This document shows, piece by piece, positions 49,669 to 58,900 of a stretch of 64,000 nt of DNA. The notes beneath the pieces are model-generated. The model did no database searches and had not been told where the DNA came from. It saw nothing but the letters and a program-made list of their open reading frames with translations. The number at the start of each line of letters is the position of its first letter. Positions within the stretch are counted from its first letter, which is position 1. Origin of the DNA: Nocardioides ochotonae (GTDB taxonomy: Bacteria > Actinomycetota > Actinomycetes > Propionibacteriales > Nocardioidaceae); NCBI RefSeq assembly GCF_011420305.2, contig NZ_CP061769.1, positions 3,149,001 through 3,213,000 on the forward strand, read 5' to 3'. The translations under genes and the position numbers were made by a program.

Positions 49669-51777
49669 ATGACCGCCACGACCGTGCTCCCCGAGACCAG
49701 CCGGTCGGACACCGCGTCGCCTCCGACGCGCTGGTCCGCTCGCAGCTACCGCCTGGGCCTGGCCGTCCTGCTGGCCGGCACCGCCGTGCTCTACCTGTGG
49801 GGGCTGTCCGCCTCCGGGTGGGCCAACAGTTTCTACTCCGCGGCTGCGCAGGCCGGCTCGGAGTCCTGGACCGCGTTCTTCTTCGGCTCCTCCGACGCCG
49901 CGAACAGCATCACCGTCGACAAGACCCCGCTCTCGCTGTGGCCGATGGCCCTGGCGGTGCGGGTCTTCGGGCTGTCCTCCTGGTCGATCCTGGTGCCGCA
50001 GGCCATCGCCGGGGTGCTGTCGGTGTGGCTGCTCACCGCGACCGTCCGCCGCGCCACCGGCTCCCCCGGCGCCGCGCTGCTCGCCGGCGCCACGCTCGCG
50101 CTGACCCCGGTGGCGGCGCTGATGTTCCGCTTCAACAACCCCGACGCCCTGCTGGTGCTGCTGCTCATCGCCGCGGCGTACGCCGTGCTGCGCGCGGTCG
50201 AGCCCGGCGCCGACCAGACCGTGCGGCACCCGGTCCGCTGGCTGGCGCTGGCCGGTGCGCTGGTCGGGCTGGCGTTCCTCACCAAGATGCTCCAGGCCTT
50301 CCTGGTCCTGCCGGCGTTCGCGCTGGTGTACCTGATCGCCGGGCGGACGACCGTGCTCAAGCGGCTCGGCCACCTGCTGGTCGCGTGCGGGTCCATGCTC
50401 CTCGCCGGCGGCTGGTGGGTCGCGATCGTGGAGCTGTGGCCGGCCGCCAGCCGTCCCTACATCGGCGGCTCCCAGCACAACTCGATCATCGAGCTGACCC
50501 TGGGCTACAACGGCCTCGGCCGACTCAACGGCAACGAGACCGGCGCGGTGGGCGGCGGCGGTCCCGGCGGGGGCGGCCCCGGCGGCGGGATGTGGGGCGA
50601 GACCGGCCTGGACCGGATGTTCTCGGGCGAGATCGGTGGCCAGATCGCCTGGCTGCTGCCGGCGGCCCTGATCCTGGCTGTGGCCGGGTTCTGGTTCACC
50701 CGCGGTCGCGGGCGCTCCGACCTGACCCGCGCCGCACTGGTGCTGTGGGGCGGCTGGCTGCTGGTCACCGGGCTCACCTTCAGCCTGATGGCGGGCATCT
50801 TCCACGCCTACTACACCGTCGCGCTCGCGCCGGCGGTCGCCGCGCTCGTCGGCATCGGCGCCGCGCTCGTCTGGCAGCACCGCCACACCGCCGCCGCGGG
50901 CGGCGTCGCCGCCATCAGCGTCGCGGCGACCGCGGTGACCGCCTTCGTCCTGCTCGGCCGCAGCCCCGACTTCCTGCCATGGCTGCGCTGGGTGGTCCTG
51001 GTCCTCGGCCTGCTGGTCGCCGTGGCCCTGGCGGCGCTCGCCTGGCTGCCGCGTCGCGCGGTCCTCGCCACCGTGGCGGTCGCGCTGGTCGCCTGCCTGG
51101 CCGGCCCGACGGCGTACGCCGTGCAGACCGCGAGCACCCCGCACACCGGCTCGATGCCCACCGCCGGCCCGATGACGACCGGGGGCCCGGGCGGCGGACC
51201 GGGCGGCGCCCCCGGAGGCGCGCCGGGTGGTGCGCCGGGCGGTGCGCCCGGTGGGGCGCCCGGTGGGGCGCCCGACGGCGGGTTCGGCACCCCGCCCGGC
51301 CAGGGCCAGCTCCCGGGCCAACCGCCGACGCAGGGCCAGCCGCCCGGGCAGGGGCAGGCGCCCGGACAGGGCGGCGGTCCCGGCGGCCTGCTGCACGGCA
51401 GCGAGCCGGGCGAGGAGCTGACCGCGATGCTCGAGCAGGACGCCGAGGACTACACCTGGGTCGCCGCCGCCGTCGGCTCCAACAGCGCCGCCGGCTACCA
51501 GCTGGCGACCGAGGAGCCGGTCATGGCGATCGGCGGGTTCAACGGCTCGGACCCGAGCCCGACGCTCGCGCAGTTCCAGCAGCACGTCGCGGACGGCGAG
51601 ATCCACTACTTCATCGGCGGGGACGGCTTCGGCCCCTCGATGGGCGGCAGCCGGGCCAGCAGCGAGATCGCCGACTGGGTGGAGGAGAGCTTCACCGCGA
51701 CCACCGTCGACGGGGTCACGGTGTACGACCTCACCAGCCCGGTCAGCGATCACAGCGACCTCGGGGGTGCCGCATGA
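49669..51777 (+). CDS. PMT_2/ArnT-family membrane glycosyltransferase (YkcB type)
   Basis: A 702-residue membrane protein with about twelve hydrophobic segments. The first outside loop, GWANSFYSAAAQAGSESWTA followed by FFFGSSDAANSITVDKTPLS, is characteristic of the YkcB branch of dolichyl-phosphate-mannose-type transferases, which take sugar from a polyprenyl phosphate and act on the outer face. A Gly-Pro-Ala/Gln linker (about residues 505-575) separates a C-terminal outside domain (DYTWVAAAVGSNSAAGYQLA, HYFIGGDGFG) typical of the same branch. The stop overlaps the next gene's ATG. The coupled GT2-GtrA protein would make and flip the polyprenyl-phosphate sugar. Confidence 0.9.
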   Translation: MTATTVLPETSRSDTASPPTRWSARSYRLGLAVLLAGTAVLYLWGLSASGWANSFYSAAAQAGSESWTAFFFGSSDAANSITVDKTPLSLWPMALAVRVFGLSSWSILVPQAIAGVLSVWLLTATVRRATGSPGAALLAGATLALTPVAALMFRFNNPDALLVLLLIAAAYAVLRAVEPGADQTVRHPVRWLALAGALVGLAFLTKMLQAFLVLPAFALVYLIAGRTTVLKRLGHLLVACGSMLLAGGWWVAIVELWPAASRPYIGGSQHNSIIELTLGYNGLGRLNGNETGAVGGGGPGGGGPGGGMWGETGLDRMFSGEIGGQIAWLLPAALILAVAGFWFTRGRGRSDLTRAALVLWGGWLLVTGLTFSLMAGIFHAYYTVALAPAVAALVGIGAALVWQHRHTAAAGGVAAISVAATAVTAFVLLGRSPDFLPWLRWVVLVLGLLVAVALAALAWLPRRAVLATVAVALVACLAGPTAYAVQTASTPHTGSMPTAGPMTTGGPGGGPGGAPGGAPGGAPGGAPGGAPGGAPDGGFGTPPGQGQLPGQPPTQGQPPGQGQAPGQGGGPGGLLHGSEPGEELTAMLEQDAEDYTWVAAAVGSNSAAGYQLATEEPVMAIGGFNGSDPSPTLAQFQQHVADGEIHYFIGGDGFGPSMGGSRASSEIADWVEESFTATTVDGVTVYDLTSPVSDHSDLGGAA
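51190..51285. repeat. GGAP-encoding tandem repeat
   Basis: About six near-identical 12-base units (GGTGCGCCGGGC with variation) encode a GGAP repeat in the linker of the YkcB-type gene. A second Gly/Gln/Pro-rich stretch follows. The repeat is in frame and purely low-complexity protein, not a CRISPR array. Confidence 0.8.
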
Positions 51778-52985
51778 GCGCCCTGTCCTCGACCGTCCCG
51801 GCCCTCGGGCCGACCGCGGCCGCCGCGACCCTCGACGTGGTGATCCCGGTCCACAACGAGGAGCGCGACCTGGCCCGGTCCGTGGAGCGGGTGCGTGTCC
51901 ACCTGCAGACCTTCCCGTGGCCGAGCCGGGTGACCATCGCCGACAACGCCAGCACCGACGGCACCGCCGTGGTGGCGCACCGACTGGCGCGTGCCCACGA
52001 CGACGTCCGGGTCGTGCACCTGCCCGAGAAGGGCCGCGGGCGGGCGCTGAAGAAGGTCTGGTCCTCCTCCGAGGCCGCGGTGCTGGTCTACATGGACGTC
52101 GACCTCTCCACCGACCTCAACGCGCTGCTCCCGCTGGTGGCACCGCTGATCAGCGGGCACTCCGACCTGGCGATCGGCACGCGCCTGAGCCGCGCCTCCC
52201 GGGTGGTGCGCGGGCCCAAGCGGGAGCTGATCTCGCGCTGCTACAACGTGCTGCTGCGCGGCACGCTGCGGGCGCGGTTCTCCGACGCCCAGTGCGGCTT
52301 CAAGGCGATCCGCGCCGACGTCGCCCGTGAGCTGCTGCCGCTGGTGCGCGACGACGCGTGGTTCTTCGACACCGAGCTGCTGGTGCTCGCCGAGCGGGCC
52401 AACCTGCGTATCCACGAGGTGCCGGTCGACTGGGTCGACGACCCGGACAGCCGCGTCGACATCGTGCGCACCGCGCTCGACGACATCCGGGGCATCGTCC
52501 GGCTCGGTCGCGGCCTGCTCACCGGCCAAGTGCCGGTCGCCGACGTCGCCGCCCGGCTGGGCCGGGCCTCCACCGACGCCGGCGGCGGGCGACTCGGCCC
52601 GCAGCTGGTGATGTTCGCGCTGGTCGGGGTCGCCTCGACCGTCGCGTACGCCGTGCTGTTCCTGGCGCTGCGCGGCGCCGTCTCGCCGTTCCTGGCCAAC
52701 CTGCTGGCCCTGCTGCTCACCGCGGTCGCGAACACCGCGGCCAACCGCCGGCTCACCTTCGGGGTGCGGGGGCGCAACGACGCGGTGCGCCACCAGCTGC
52801 GCGGGCTCGTGGTCTTCGGCGTGGGGCTGACGGTCACCAGCGGCTCGCTGTGGCTGCTCCAGCTCGCCGGTGTCGACGACCGGCGCCTCGAGGTGATCGT
52901 GCTGACCCTGGCCAACCTGGTGGTGACGGTGCTGCGGTTCGTCGCGATGCGGCTGTGGGTCTTCGGCCGGCGGCGTCGCCGCTGA
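51774..52985 (+). CDS. Polyprenyl-phosphate glycosyltransferase (GT2) fused to GtrA
   Basis: A 403-residue protein. Residues 15-255 are a DPM1-like GT2 domain: LDVVIPVHNEERDLARSVER, TIADNASTDGTAVVAH, VYMDVDLSTDLNALLPLV and CGFKAIRADVARELLPLV. Residues 285-400 are a four-helix GtrA domain (MFALVGVASTVAYAVLFLAL through VVTVLRFVAMRLWVF), which is thought to flip the polyprenyl-phosphate sugar. Such fusions in actinobacteria supply the donor for membrane transferases like the gene coupled just upstream. ATG 51774 overlaps the upstream stop. The sugar and the final acceptor are not known. Confidence 0.91.
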   Translation: MSALSSTVPALGPTAAAATLDVVIPVHNEERDLARSVERVRVHLQTFPWPSRVTIADNASTDGTAVVAHRLARAHDDVRVVHLPEKGRGRALKKVWSSSEAAVLVYMDVDLSTDLNALLPLVAPLISGHSDLAIGTRLSRASRVVRGPKRELISRCYNVLLRGTLRARFSDAQCGFKAIRADVARELLPLVRDDAWFFDTELLVLAERANLRIHEVPVDWVDDPDSRVDIVRTALDDIRGIVRLGRGLLTGQVPVADVAARLGRASTDAGGGRLGPQLVMFALVGVASTVAYAVLFLALRGAVSPFLANLLALLLTAVANTAANRRLTFGVRGRNDAVRHQLRGLVVFGVGLTVTSGSLWLLQLAGVDDRRLEVIVLTLANLVVTVLRFVAMRLWVFGRRRRR

Positions 52986-52994
52986 ACCGCACGA

Positions 52995-53555
52995 TCAGCC
53001 CCCGGGGCGCAGCCCGGCCAGCAGGATGGACACGAGGCGCTCGCGGAGGTCGGGCGCCGACCGCAGCACCGCCTCGGGCTGGGGCCGGGTGACCATGCCG
53101 ATCGCGACCACGAGCTCGAGCGCACTCAGGTCCGCCCGCACCAGCCCCCTCGTGCGGGCGGCGCCCAGCAGGGCGTCGACCCGCGCGAGCGTGCGGTGCT
53201 GCGCCTGACGGACCGGGGCCGACAGCGCGCCGGCGGCGTGGTCGGCGAGCGCCGTCGTCAGCGCGCCGAGGTCGAGGTCGACGAGGCGGCGCAGGCAGCC
53301 CTCCCAGGCGGAGATGTCGCCGTCGTCGAGGCCGGCCAGCGCCTCGTCCACGACGGCGGCGACGTCGGCGAGGATCGCCAAGGCGACCTCGTCGAGCAGC
53401 GCCGCCCGGGAGTCGAAGTTGCGGTAGAGCGTCGCGATCCCGACCCCGGCCGCCTCGGCCACGGCATCGAGGGCCACGTCGCTGCCCCGCTCGGCGAACA
53501 GCGTGCGCCCGGCGTGCACGATCGCCGTACGCCGTCTGGCTGCATCGGCTCGCAC
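52995..53555 (-). CDS. TetR/AcrR-family transcription regulator
   Basis: A 186-residue regulator. The N-terminal helix-turn-helix is RRTAIVHAGRTLFAERGSDV followed by ALDAVAEAAGVGIATLYRNF, the standard TetR arrangement; the rest is an all-helical ligand-binding domain. It starts with GTG 53555 and is divergent from a membrane-protein gene. The 136-base shared region holds two 15-bp palindromes, so it probably represses that gene and itself. The ligand cannot be inferred. Confidence 0.93.
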   Translation of the reverse strand: MRADAARRRTAIVHAGRTLFAERGSDVALDAVAEAAGVGIATLYRNFDSRAALLDEVALAILADVAAVVDEALAGLDDGDISAWEGCLRRLVDLDLGALTTALADHAAGALSAPVRQAQHRTLARVDALLGAARTRGLVRADLSALELVVAIGMVTRPQPEAVLRSAPDLRERLVSILLAGLRPGG

Positions 53556-53631
53556 GGGGACCTCCTCATCGCTGTCTCGTCGCTGGCCTCGTCGTGGCGC
53601 GGGAGCGCCGAGTTGACTCCCGCATCGTAGC

Positions 53632-53669
53632 GGAGGAAAGTTCTCCAGATAATCGGAGGATGTTCCTCC
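53632..53669. promoter_or_regulatory. Twin palindromic operators, probable TetR binding sites
   Basis: GGAGGAAAGTTCTCC (53632-53646) and GGAGGATGTTCCTCC (53655-53669) are two 15-bp palindromes with centres 23 bases apart. A GATAAT box (53648-53653) lies between them on the plus strand, so binding would block a promoter of the membrane-protein gene. Confidence 0.7.
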
Positions 53670-53691
53670 GCTTCGACGGACGAGGAGCCCG

Positions 53692-54699
53692 ATGACTCAG
53701 ACCGCGGCGCGCAGCACCGACACCACCCTGCCCGGCCGGCCGACGCCACCCCCGCTGATCCGCCTCGTCGGCATGTGTGCCGGCCTCGGCGCGATCCTGG
53801 TCGTGCTGCTGGCGCTGTTCATCCTGCCCTCGCTCAAGAGCGGCCCGCACGACCTGCCGGTCGGCCTGGTCGGGGACAGCGCCTCGACCTCCAAGGTCGT
53901 GGCGGCCCTGGAGACGGCCGCGCCGGGTGCGTACGACGTGGAGCGGTTCGACACCGCGGACGACCTCGCCCGGGCGGTGCGGGACCGCGACGTCGTCGGA
54001 GGCCTGGTGGTCGGCACCGGCGACCTGGAGGTCGTGGTGGCCAGCGCCGGGTCCCCCGCGATCGCCGGCGCCCTGAGCGCGAGTGCCGAGGCCGTGGGCG
54101 CGGCGGACGGTGCCGAGGTGCGGGTCACCGACCTGGTGCCGCTGCCGGAGGAGGACTCGAGCGGCCTCGGGATCGGCGGGCTCGCCTTCCCCCTCGTCTT
54201 CGGCGGCATCGTCCCGGTGGTCGCGTTCGGCAGCCTCTTCCCGCACAGCCTCCGCTGGCGGCTGGCCGGCCTCGCCGTGTTCGCCGGCGTCGGCGGGCTC
54301 CTCGTGGCCGGGGTCCTGCGCTTCTGGTTCGGCAGCATCGAGACGGCCTTCTGGCCGGTCGCCGGCGCCATGGCGCTCGGGATCGCGGCCCTCGCCGTTC
54401 CGCTGGCCGGGCTCAAGCAGCTCGTCGGTGCCAAGGGGTTCACGGTCGGCGCGATGACGATGATGTTCCTGGGCAACCCGCTCGCCGGCATGGCGACCAC
54501 CGGGGCATGGCTGCCCGCCGGGCTCGGCACCGTGGGTCAGCTGCTGCCGCCGGGCGCGGCCGGCGCGCTGGTGCGGTCCGCGGCGTACTTCGACGGCGCG
54601 GGCGCCCTGGTCCCGCTCCTGACCCTCGTCACCTGGGTGGTCGTCGGGCTGGTGCTGTACGTCGTGGGCGCCCGCCGGCACCCCCTGCCCGCCGTCTGA
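53692..54699 (+). CDS. Integral membrane protein, ABC-2/YhgE-like, TetR-controlled
   Basis: A 335-residue membrane protein: a first transmembrane segment at 28-48 (CAGLGAILVVLLALFILPSL), an outside domain of about 120 residues (LPVGLVGDSASTSKVVAALE), then five hydrophobic segments (FPLVFGGIVPVVAFGSLFP, FAGVGGLLVAGVL and others). This layout is that of the YhgE/Pip and ABC-2 permease group, but no ATPase gene is adjacent. The divergent TetR gene and twin operators suggest inducible export or membrane stress defence. ATG 53692 follows a GAGGAG sequence. Confidence 0.78.
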   Translation: MTQTAARSTDTTLPGRPTPPPLIRLVGMCAGLGAILVVLLALFILPSLKSGPHDLPVGLVGDSASTSKVVAALETAAPGAYDVERFDTADDLARAVRDRDVVGGLVVGTGDLEVVVASAGSPAIAGALSASAEAVGAADGAEVRVTDLVPLPEEDSSGLGIGGLAFPLVFGGIVPVVAFGSLFPHSLRWRLAGLAVFAGVGGLLVAGVLRFWFGSIETAFWPVAGAMALGIAALAVPLAGLKQLVGAKGFTVGAMTMMFLGNPLAGMATTGAWLPAGLGTVGQLLPPGAAGALVRSAAYFDGAGALVPLLTLVTWVVVGLVLYVVGARRHPLPAV

Positions 54700-54707
54700 T
54701 CCGGACG

Positions 54708-54750
54708 CGACGCGGCCGCGCACCCGTGGAGGTGGTGCGCGGCCGCGTCG
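54708..54750. terminator. 17-bp perfect hairpin between convergent genes
   Basis: cgacgcggccgcgcacc and its exact complement with a 9-base loop lie between the membrane-protein gene (plus) and dps (minus), 8 and 21 bases from the stops. Confidence 0.85.
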
Positions 54751-54771
54751 TACGGAGCTGGTGGGCGAGGG

Positions 54772-55332
54772 TCAGGAGCCGGAGGCCGCCTTCGCCGCGT
54801 CGACCTCGGTCTCGGCGCCGGCGGTGGACAGGTTGCCGCCCTTGTCCTCGAGGTGCGCGCGGATGAACCAGTGGAACAGCTCGAGCTGCTCGGTCTGGCC
54901 GATGAACATGTCCTCGGTGACCGGGTCGAGCTCGCCCAGCTCGCCGATGCCCTCGCGGTAGCTCTTGATCACGCCCTGGTAGACGAGGTCGAGGGCGCCG
55001 AGGTGCTCCTGGGTCGTGGCCCGCCCGATCGAGTACTCGTCCCACGAGCGCTCCTTGACGATCGCGCCCGGCGTGCCGATCGGCGAGCCGCCGAGGGTGG
55101 CGATGCGCTCGGCGAGGTCGTCGGCGAAGCCGCGGACGGCCTCGACCTGCGGGTCGATCATCTCGTGCACCGCGATGAAGTGCGGGCCCACGACGTTCCA
55201 GTGCACGTGCTTCAGCGTCAGGTGCAGGTCGTTGCAGGCGTGGAGACGATCCTGGAGGAGAGCGACCGTGCGCTTGGCATCCTTGGCGCTCATCCCGGGG
55301 ACGGTGTACTGGAGCTTCGACGTGGTAGCCAT
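54772..55332 (-). CDS. dps: Dps-family ferritin-like DNA-protection protein
   Basis: A 186-residue Dps. The ferroxidase-site region HVHWNVVGPHFIAVHEMIDP keeps the His, Asp and Glu ligands arranged between subunits, and ATLGGSPIGTPGAIVKE and ELFHWFIRAHLEDKGGNL are family motifs. Dps forms a dodecamer that oxidises and stores iron with peroxide and can shield DNA. The N-terminus has a few lysines and the C-terminal tail is acidic/alanine-rich. ATG 55332 was chosen as the first residue typical of the family; no clear Shine-Dalgarno is visible. The 206 bases upstream hold a large imperfect inverted repeat. Confidence 0.94.
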   Translation of the reverse strand: MATTSKLQYTVPGMSAKDAKRTVALLQDRLHACNDLHLTLKHVHWNVVGPHFIAVHEMIDPQVEAVRGFADDLAERIATLGGSPIGTPGAIVKERSWDEYSIGRATTQEHLGALDLVYQGVIKSYREGIGELGELDPVTEDMFIGQTEQLELFHWFIRAHLEDKGGNLSTAGAETEVDAAKAASGS

Positions 55333-55433
55333 GGCTCGAGGTACCCGTGGCCACCTCGGCACAAACGGCTCGGCCAGACCGCCGCTCCGCTCTGCCGGGT
55401 GGCGGCGGGACGGTGGCGAGGTGGTGCGCGTCG

Positions 55434-55500
55434 CTGCGCAGCTGCTGGGAAAAGCACCTGGTACGCCGCCGGACCGGTGCTTTTCCGCGCAGTTGCGCGG
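55434..55500. repeat. 25-bp imperfect inverted repeat upstream of dps
   Basis: Arms 55434-55458 and 55476-55500 are separated by 17 bases. The inner 11 bases, ggaaaagcacc and ggtgcttttcc, pair perfectly and the outer 14 pair with a few mismatches. It lies in the intergenic space between dps and a small acidic ORF. It could be an operator, a terminator-like structure or a mobile palindromic element. Confidence 0.7.
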
Positions 55501-55538
55501 ATAGGTGCACCCGCCCGCCACCACGGGTACCGGGCGGC

Positions 55539-55814
55539 ATGCATCCCGACATCAACCGCCCCGGCCACACCGGCAGCGACCGACCCGTCGACCTCGAGGG
55601 CGTGCCCGAGCAGGAGGACATCTCCACCGCCGACGCGGTCGAGCGCGTGGACCGCGACCCCGAGGAGCAGGAGAACCGCGAGGAGGGCCCGGACGGCCAC
55701 GGCCCGGAGATCGTCGTCGACGAGATCCCCGAGAACGATCCCGCCCAGGAGGTCGCCACGACCTCCCCGGCACCCGAGGAGCCCACCGGCACCTCGGAGT
55801 GGCCGGCTCCCTGA
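55539..55814 (+). CDS. Small acidic hypothetical protein
   Basis: A 91-residue protein starting at ATG 55539. It is strongly acidic (many Asp and Glu) with prolines, few hydrophobic residues and no signal peptide, and probably has little fixed structure. I do not recognise a family. Its start has no convincing Shine-Dalgarno. It lies between two long inverted repeats and is divergent from dps. The codon pattern looks coding (GC-rich third positions), which supports a real gene. Confidence 0.5.
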   Translation: MHPDINRPGHTGSDRPVDLEGVPEQEDISTADAVERVDRDPEEQENREEGPDGHGPEIVVDEIPENDPAQEVATTSPAPEEPTGTSEWPAP

Positions 55815-55841
55815 GGGCGCCCACCAAGCCCTCCCCGCACA

Positions 55842-55911
55842 TGTAACGCGGGGTTATGGACGCTGCACCCGTGGCATACGGCGTGTGCAGCGTCAATAAC
55901 CCCGCGTTACA
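55842..55911. repeat. Near-perfect 27-bp inverted repeat
   Basis: Arms 55842-55868 (beginning tgtaacgcggggttat) and 55885-55911 (ending ataaccccgcgttaca) pair at 26 of 27 positions around a 16-base spacer. It falls between the convergent acidic ORF and glutamate dehydrogenase genes and can act as a terminator, but the arms are more AT-rich than typical terminators here and look like a dispersed palindromic element. Confidence 0.8.
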
Positions 55912-55931
55912 GCTGGTTCGCGCCCGCCCCC

Positions 55932-58900
55932 TCAGCCAGACGCGAGCAGCCCGCGGACCACCCGCAGCCCCACGGAGACCCGAGCCAGGTCGGTCTGGTC
56001 GTCGGCGCAGATCTCGCCGAGCGTCTCGGCGGCCCGGCTGATCCCCGCGGGGTCGACCTCCTCCCAGGTCGCGACCCGGGCGGCCGCGGAGTCCTCGGGC
56101 GAGGAGACCTCGAGCACCCGCGCGGTCAGCTGGGTGTGTACGGCGTACAGGTCCTCGCGCAGCGCCGCGCGGGCCATCGTCTGCCAGCGGTCCTCGCGCG
56201 GCAGCGAGGCGATGCGGTGCCCGAGCCCCGGCAGCCCGAGCCGCTCGCCGAGGGTGAAGTGCACCCGCACCACCTCGGCCGGGTCGAGGCCCTCGCGGTC
56301 GGCGACCTCGATCACCCCGAGCAGCATCGAGGCCGGCGCCAGCACCGCGACCCGGGAGGCGAGGTCCTCGGGCACCCCGTCGCCGACCAGCCGCTCCAGC
56401 CGGGAGCGGTACGCCGCGAGCTCGCGGCCGACCATCAGGTCCGGCAGCTGCGCGAGCACCGCCTGCACCGGCCCGCGGAAGCGCTCGACGGTGCCGATGC
56501 AGTCCAGCGGCCCGCGGCGGGTGGTGACCAGCCAACGCGAGGCGCGCTCGACCAGCGTGCGCATCTCCAGGCGCATCCGGGTCTGCAGGGCGGCGTCGAT
56601 GCGGTTGTCGTAGCCGGCGATCTCGCGGCGCAGCTCCAGGGAGCCGAACATCTCGCGGGCCACGAAGTTGGCCAGCGTCAGCTCCTCGGCGGACGCCGTG
56701 GTCTCCCCCGCCAGCCGCGGCCAGAACGTGGTGCCCGCGCCGTTGACGAGGTCGTTGACGACCTGGGTCACGATGATCTCGCGGCGCAGCGGGTGGGCCT
56801 GCACCTGCTCGGGGAACCCCTCGCGCACCGCCTGGGGGAAGTAGCTGGACAGCTCGCGGGCCAGGTAGGGGTCCTCCGGCAGGTCGGTGGCGAGCAGCTC
56901 GTCGGCCAGCACGATCTTGGTCCAGGCCATCACCACCGACAGCTCGGGCACGGTCAGCCCCTCGCCGCGGTCCAGGCGGGCGCTCACCTCGCGCCGGCTC
57001 GGCAGCCCCTCCAGCTCGCGGTTGAGCACCCCGCGGCGCTCCAGCTGCCGGATCCAGTCCTCGTGCACGTGCAGCATCGACGGCGCGTGGTGCGCCGCGT
57101 TGGCCAGGGCGAGGTTCTGCTCGTCGTTGTCGTGCAGCACCAGTGCGGCGACCTCGTCGGTCATCTCGGCCAGCAGCGTGTTGCGCTGCTTGGTGGTCAG
57201 GTCGCCACCGCGCACCACCCGGTCGAGCAGGACCTTGAGGTTCACCTCGTGGTCGGAGGTGTCCACGCCGGCGGAGTTGTCGATGAAGTCGGTGTTGATC
57301 CGCCCGCCCGTGCCGGTGCCGCCCTCGCGGGCGTACTCGACCCGGCCGGCCTGGGTGAAGCCCAGGTTGCCGCCCTCGCCGACGCAGGCCGCGCGGACCT
57401 CGCGGCCGTCGACGCGGATCACGTCGTTGGACTTGTCCCCGGCGTCGGCATGGCTCTCCGTGGAGGCCTTGACGTAGGTGCCGATGCCGCCGTTCCACAG
57501 CAGGTCGACCGGCGCGCACAGGATCGCGCGCATCAGCTCGGCCGGCGTCATCGTCTCGACGTCGTCGCCCAGGCCCAGCGCGGTGCGCACCTGCGGGGTG
57601 ATCTCGACCTTCTTCGCCGAGCGGGACACCACCCCGCCGCCCTCGGAGATCAGCTCGCGGTCGTAGTCCTGCCAGCTGCTGCGGGGCAGCTCGAAGAGCC
57701 GGCGCCGCTCGGCGTACGACACCGCCGCGTCGGGCGCCGGGTCGAGGAAGATGTCACGGTGGTCGAAGGCCGCGACCAGCCGGGTGTGCTCGGAGCAGAG
57801 CATGCCGTTGCCGAAGACGTCGCCGCTCATGTCGCCGATGCCGACCGCGGTGAAGTCCTCGCGCTGGCAGTCGATGCCACGCTCGCGGAAGTGGCGCTGC
57901 ACCGAGACCCAGGCGCCACGGGCGGTGATGCCCATCGCCTTGTGGTCGTAGCCGACCGACCCGCCCGACGCGAAGGCGTCTCCGAGCCAGAAGTCGTAGT
58001 CGGCGGCCACCGCGTTGGCGAGGTCGGAGAAGGTGGCGGTCCCCTTGTCGGCCGCCACCACGAGGTAGGTGTCGTCGCCGTCGTGGCGCACGACGTACGG
58101 CGGCGGCACGGTCTTGGCGTCCACCCGGTTGTCGGTGACGTCGAGCAGGCCGCAGATGAAGGTGCGGTAGCAGGCCTGCCCCTCGACCAGCCACGCCTCG
58201 CGGTCCCGGGCCGGCGGCAGCTGCTTGGCGTAGAACCCGCCCTTCGCCCCGACCGGGACGATCACGGTGTTCTTCACCATCTGCGCCTTGACCAGCCCGA
58301 GCACCTCGGTGCGGAAGTCGTCGCGCCGGTCCGACCAGCGCAGCCCGCCGCGCGCCACGGCACCGAAGCGCAGGTGCACGCCCTCGACCCGCGGGGAGTA
58401 CACGAAGATCTCGTACGCCGGGCGCGGCTCGGGCAGCTCCGGGATCGCGGCGGCGTCGAGCTTGAGCGAGATGTAGGGGCGCGGCCCGCGGTCCGGGTCG
58501 TCGTCCACGGGGCGGAAGTAGTTGGTGCGCAGGGTGGCGCGCACGTGGGTCAGGTAGGAGCGCAGCACCCGGTCGTGGTCCAGGCTCACCACGGCGTCGA
58601 GCGCGGCCGCGATCTGCTGCTCGAGGCCGGCGACCAGCGCCACGCGCTCCTCGGCCTCCGGCTCCAGGCCGGAGGCGGGGTCGAAGCGGGCCTCGAAGAG
58701 GCGCACCAGCAGCCGGGTGATGTCGGTGTTGGCGACCAGCGCCTGCTGGATCGTCGACAGCGCGAACGGCGAGCCGCCTTGGCGCATGTACTTGGCGTAG
58801 GCGCGCAGCAGGGTGGCCTGGCGCCAGGTCAGCCCGGCGCCGAGCACCAGCGCGTTGAACCCGTCGGTCTCGTTGAAGCCCTCCCACGACGCGCGCACCG

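Noticed and set aside
51190..51360. Regular short repeats resembling a CRISPR array
   Set aside because: The repeats are contiguous 12-base units in frame, encoding GGAP, with no spacers and no cas genes nearby.
49797..51773. Upstream extension of the GT2-GtrA frame through the YkcB-type gene
   Set aside because: The extension is an alternative frame inside the upstream gene. The family start is at ATG 51774 in an ATGA overlap.
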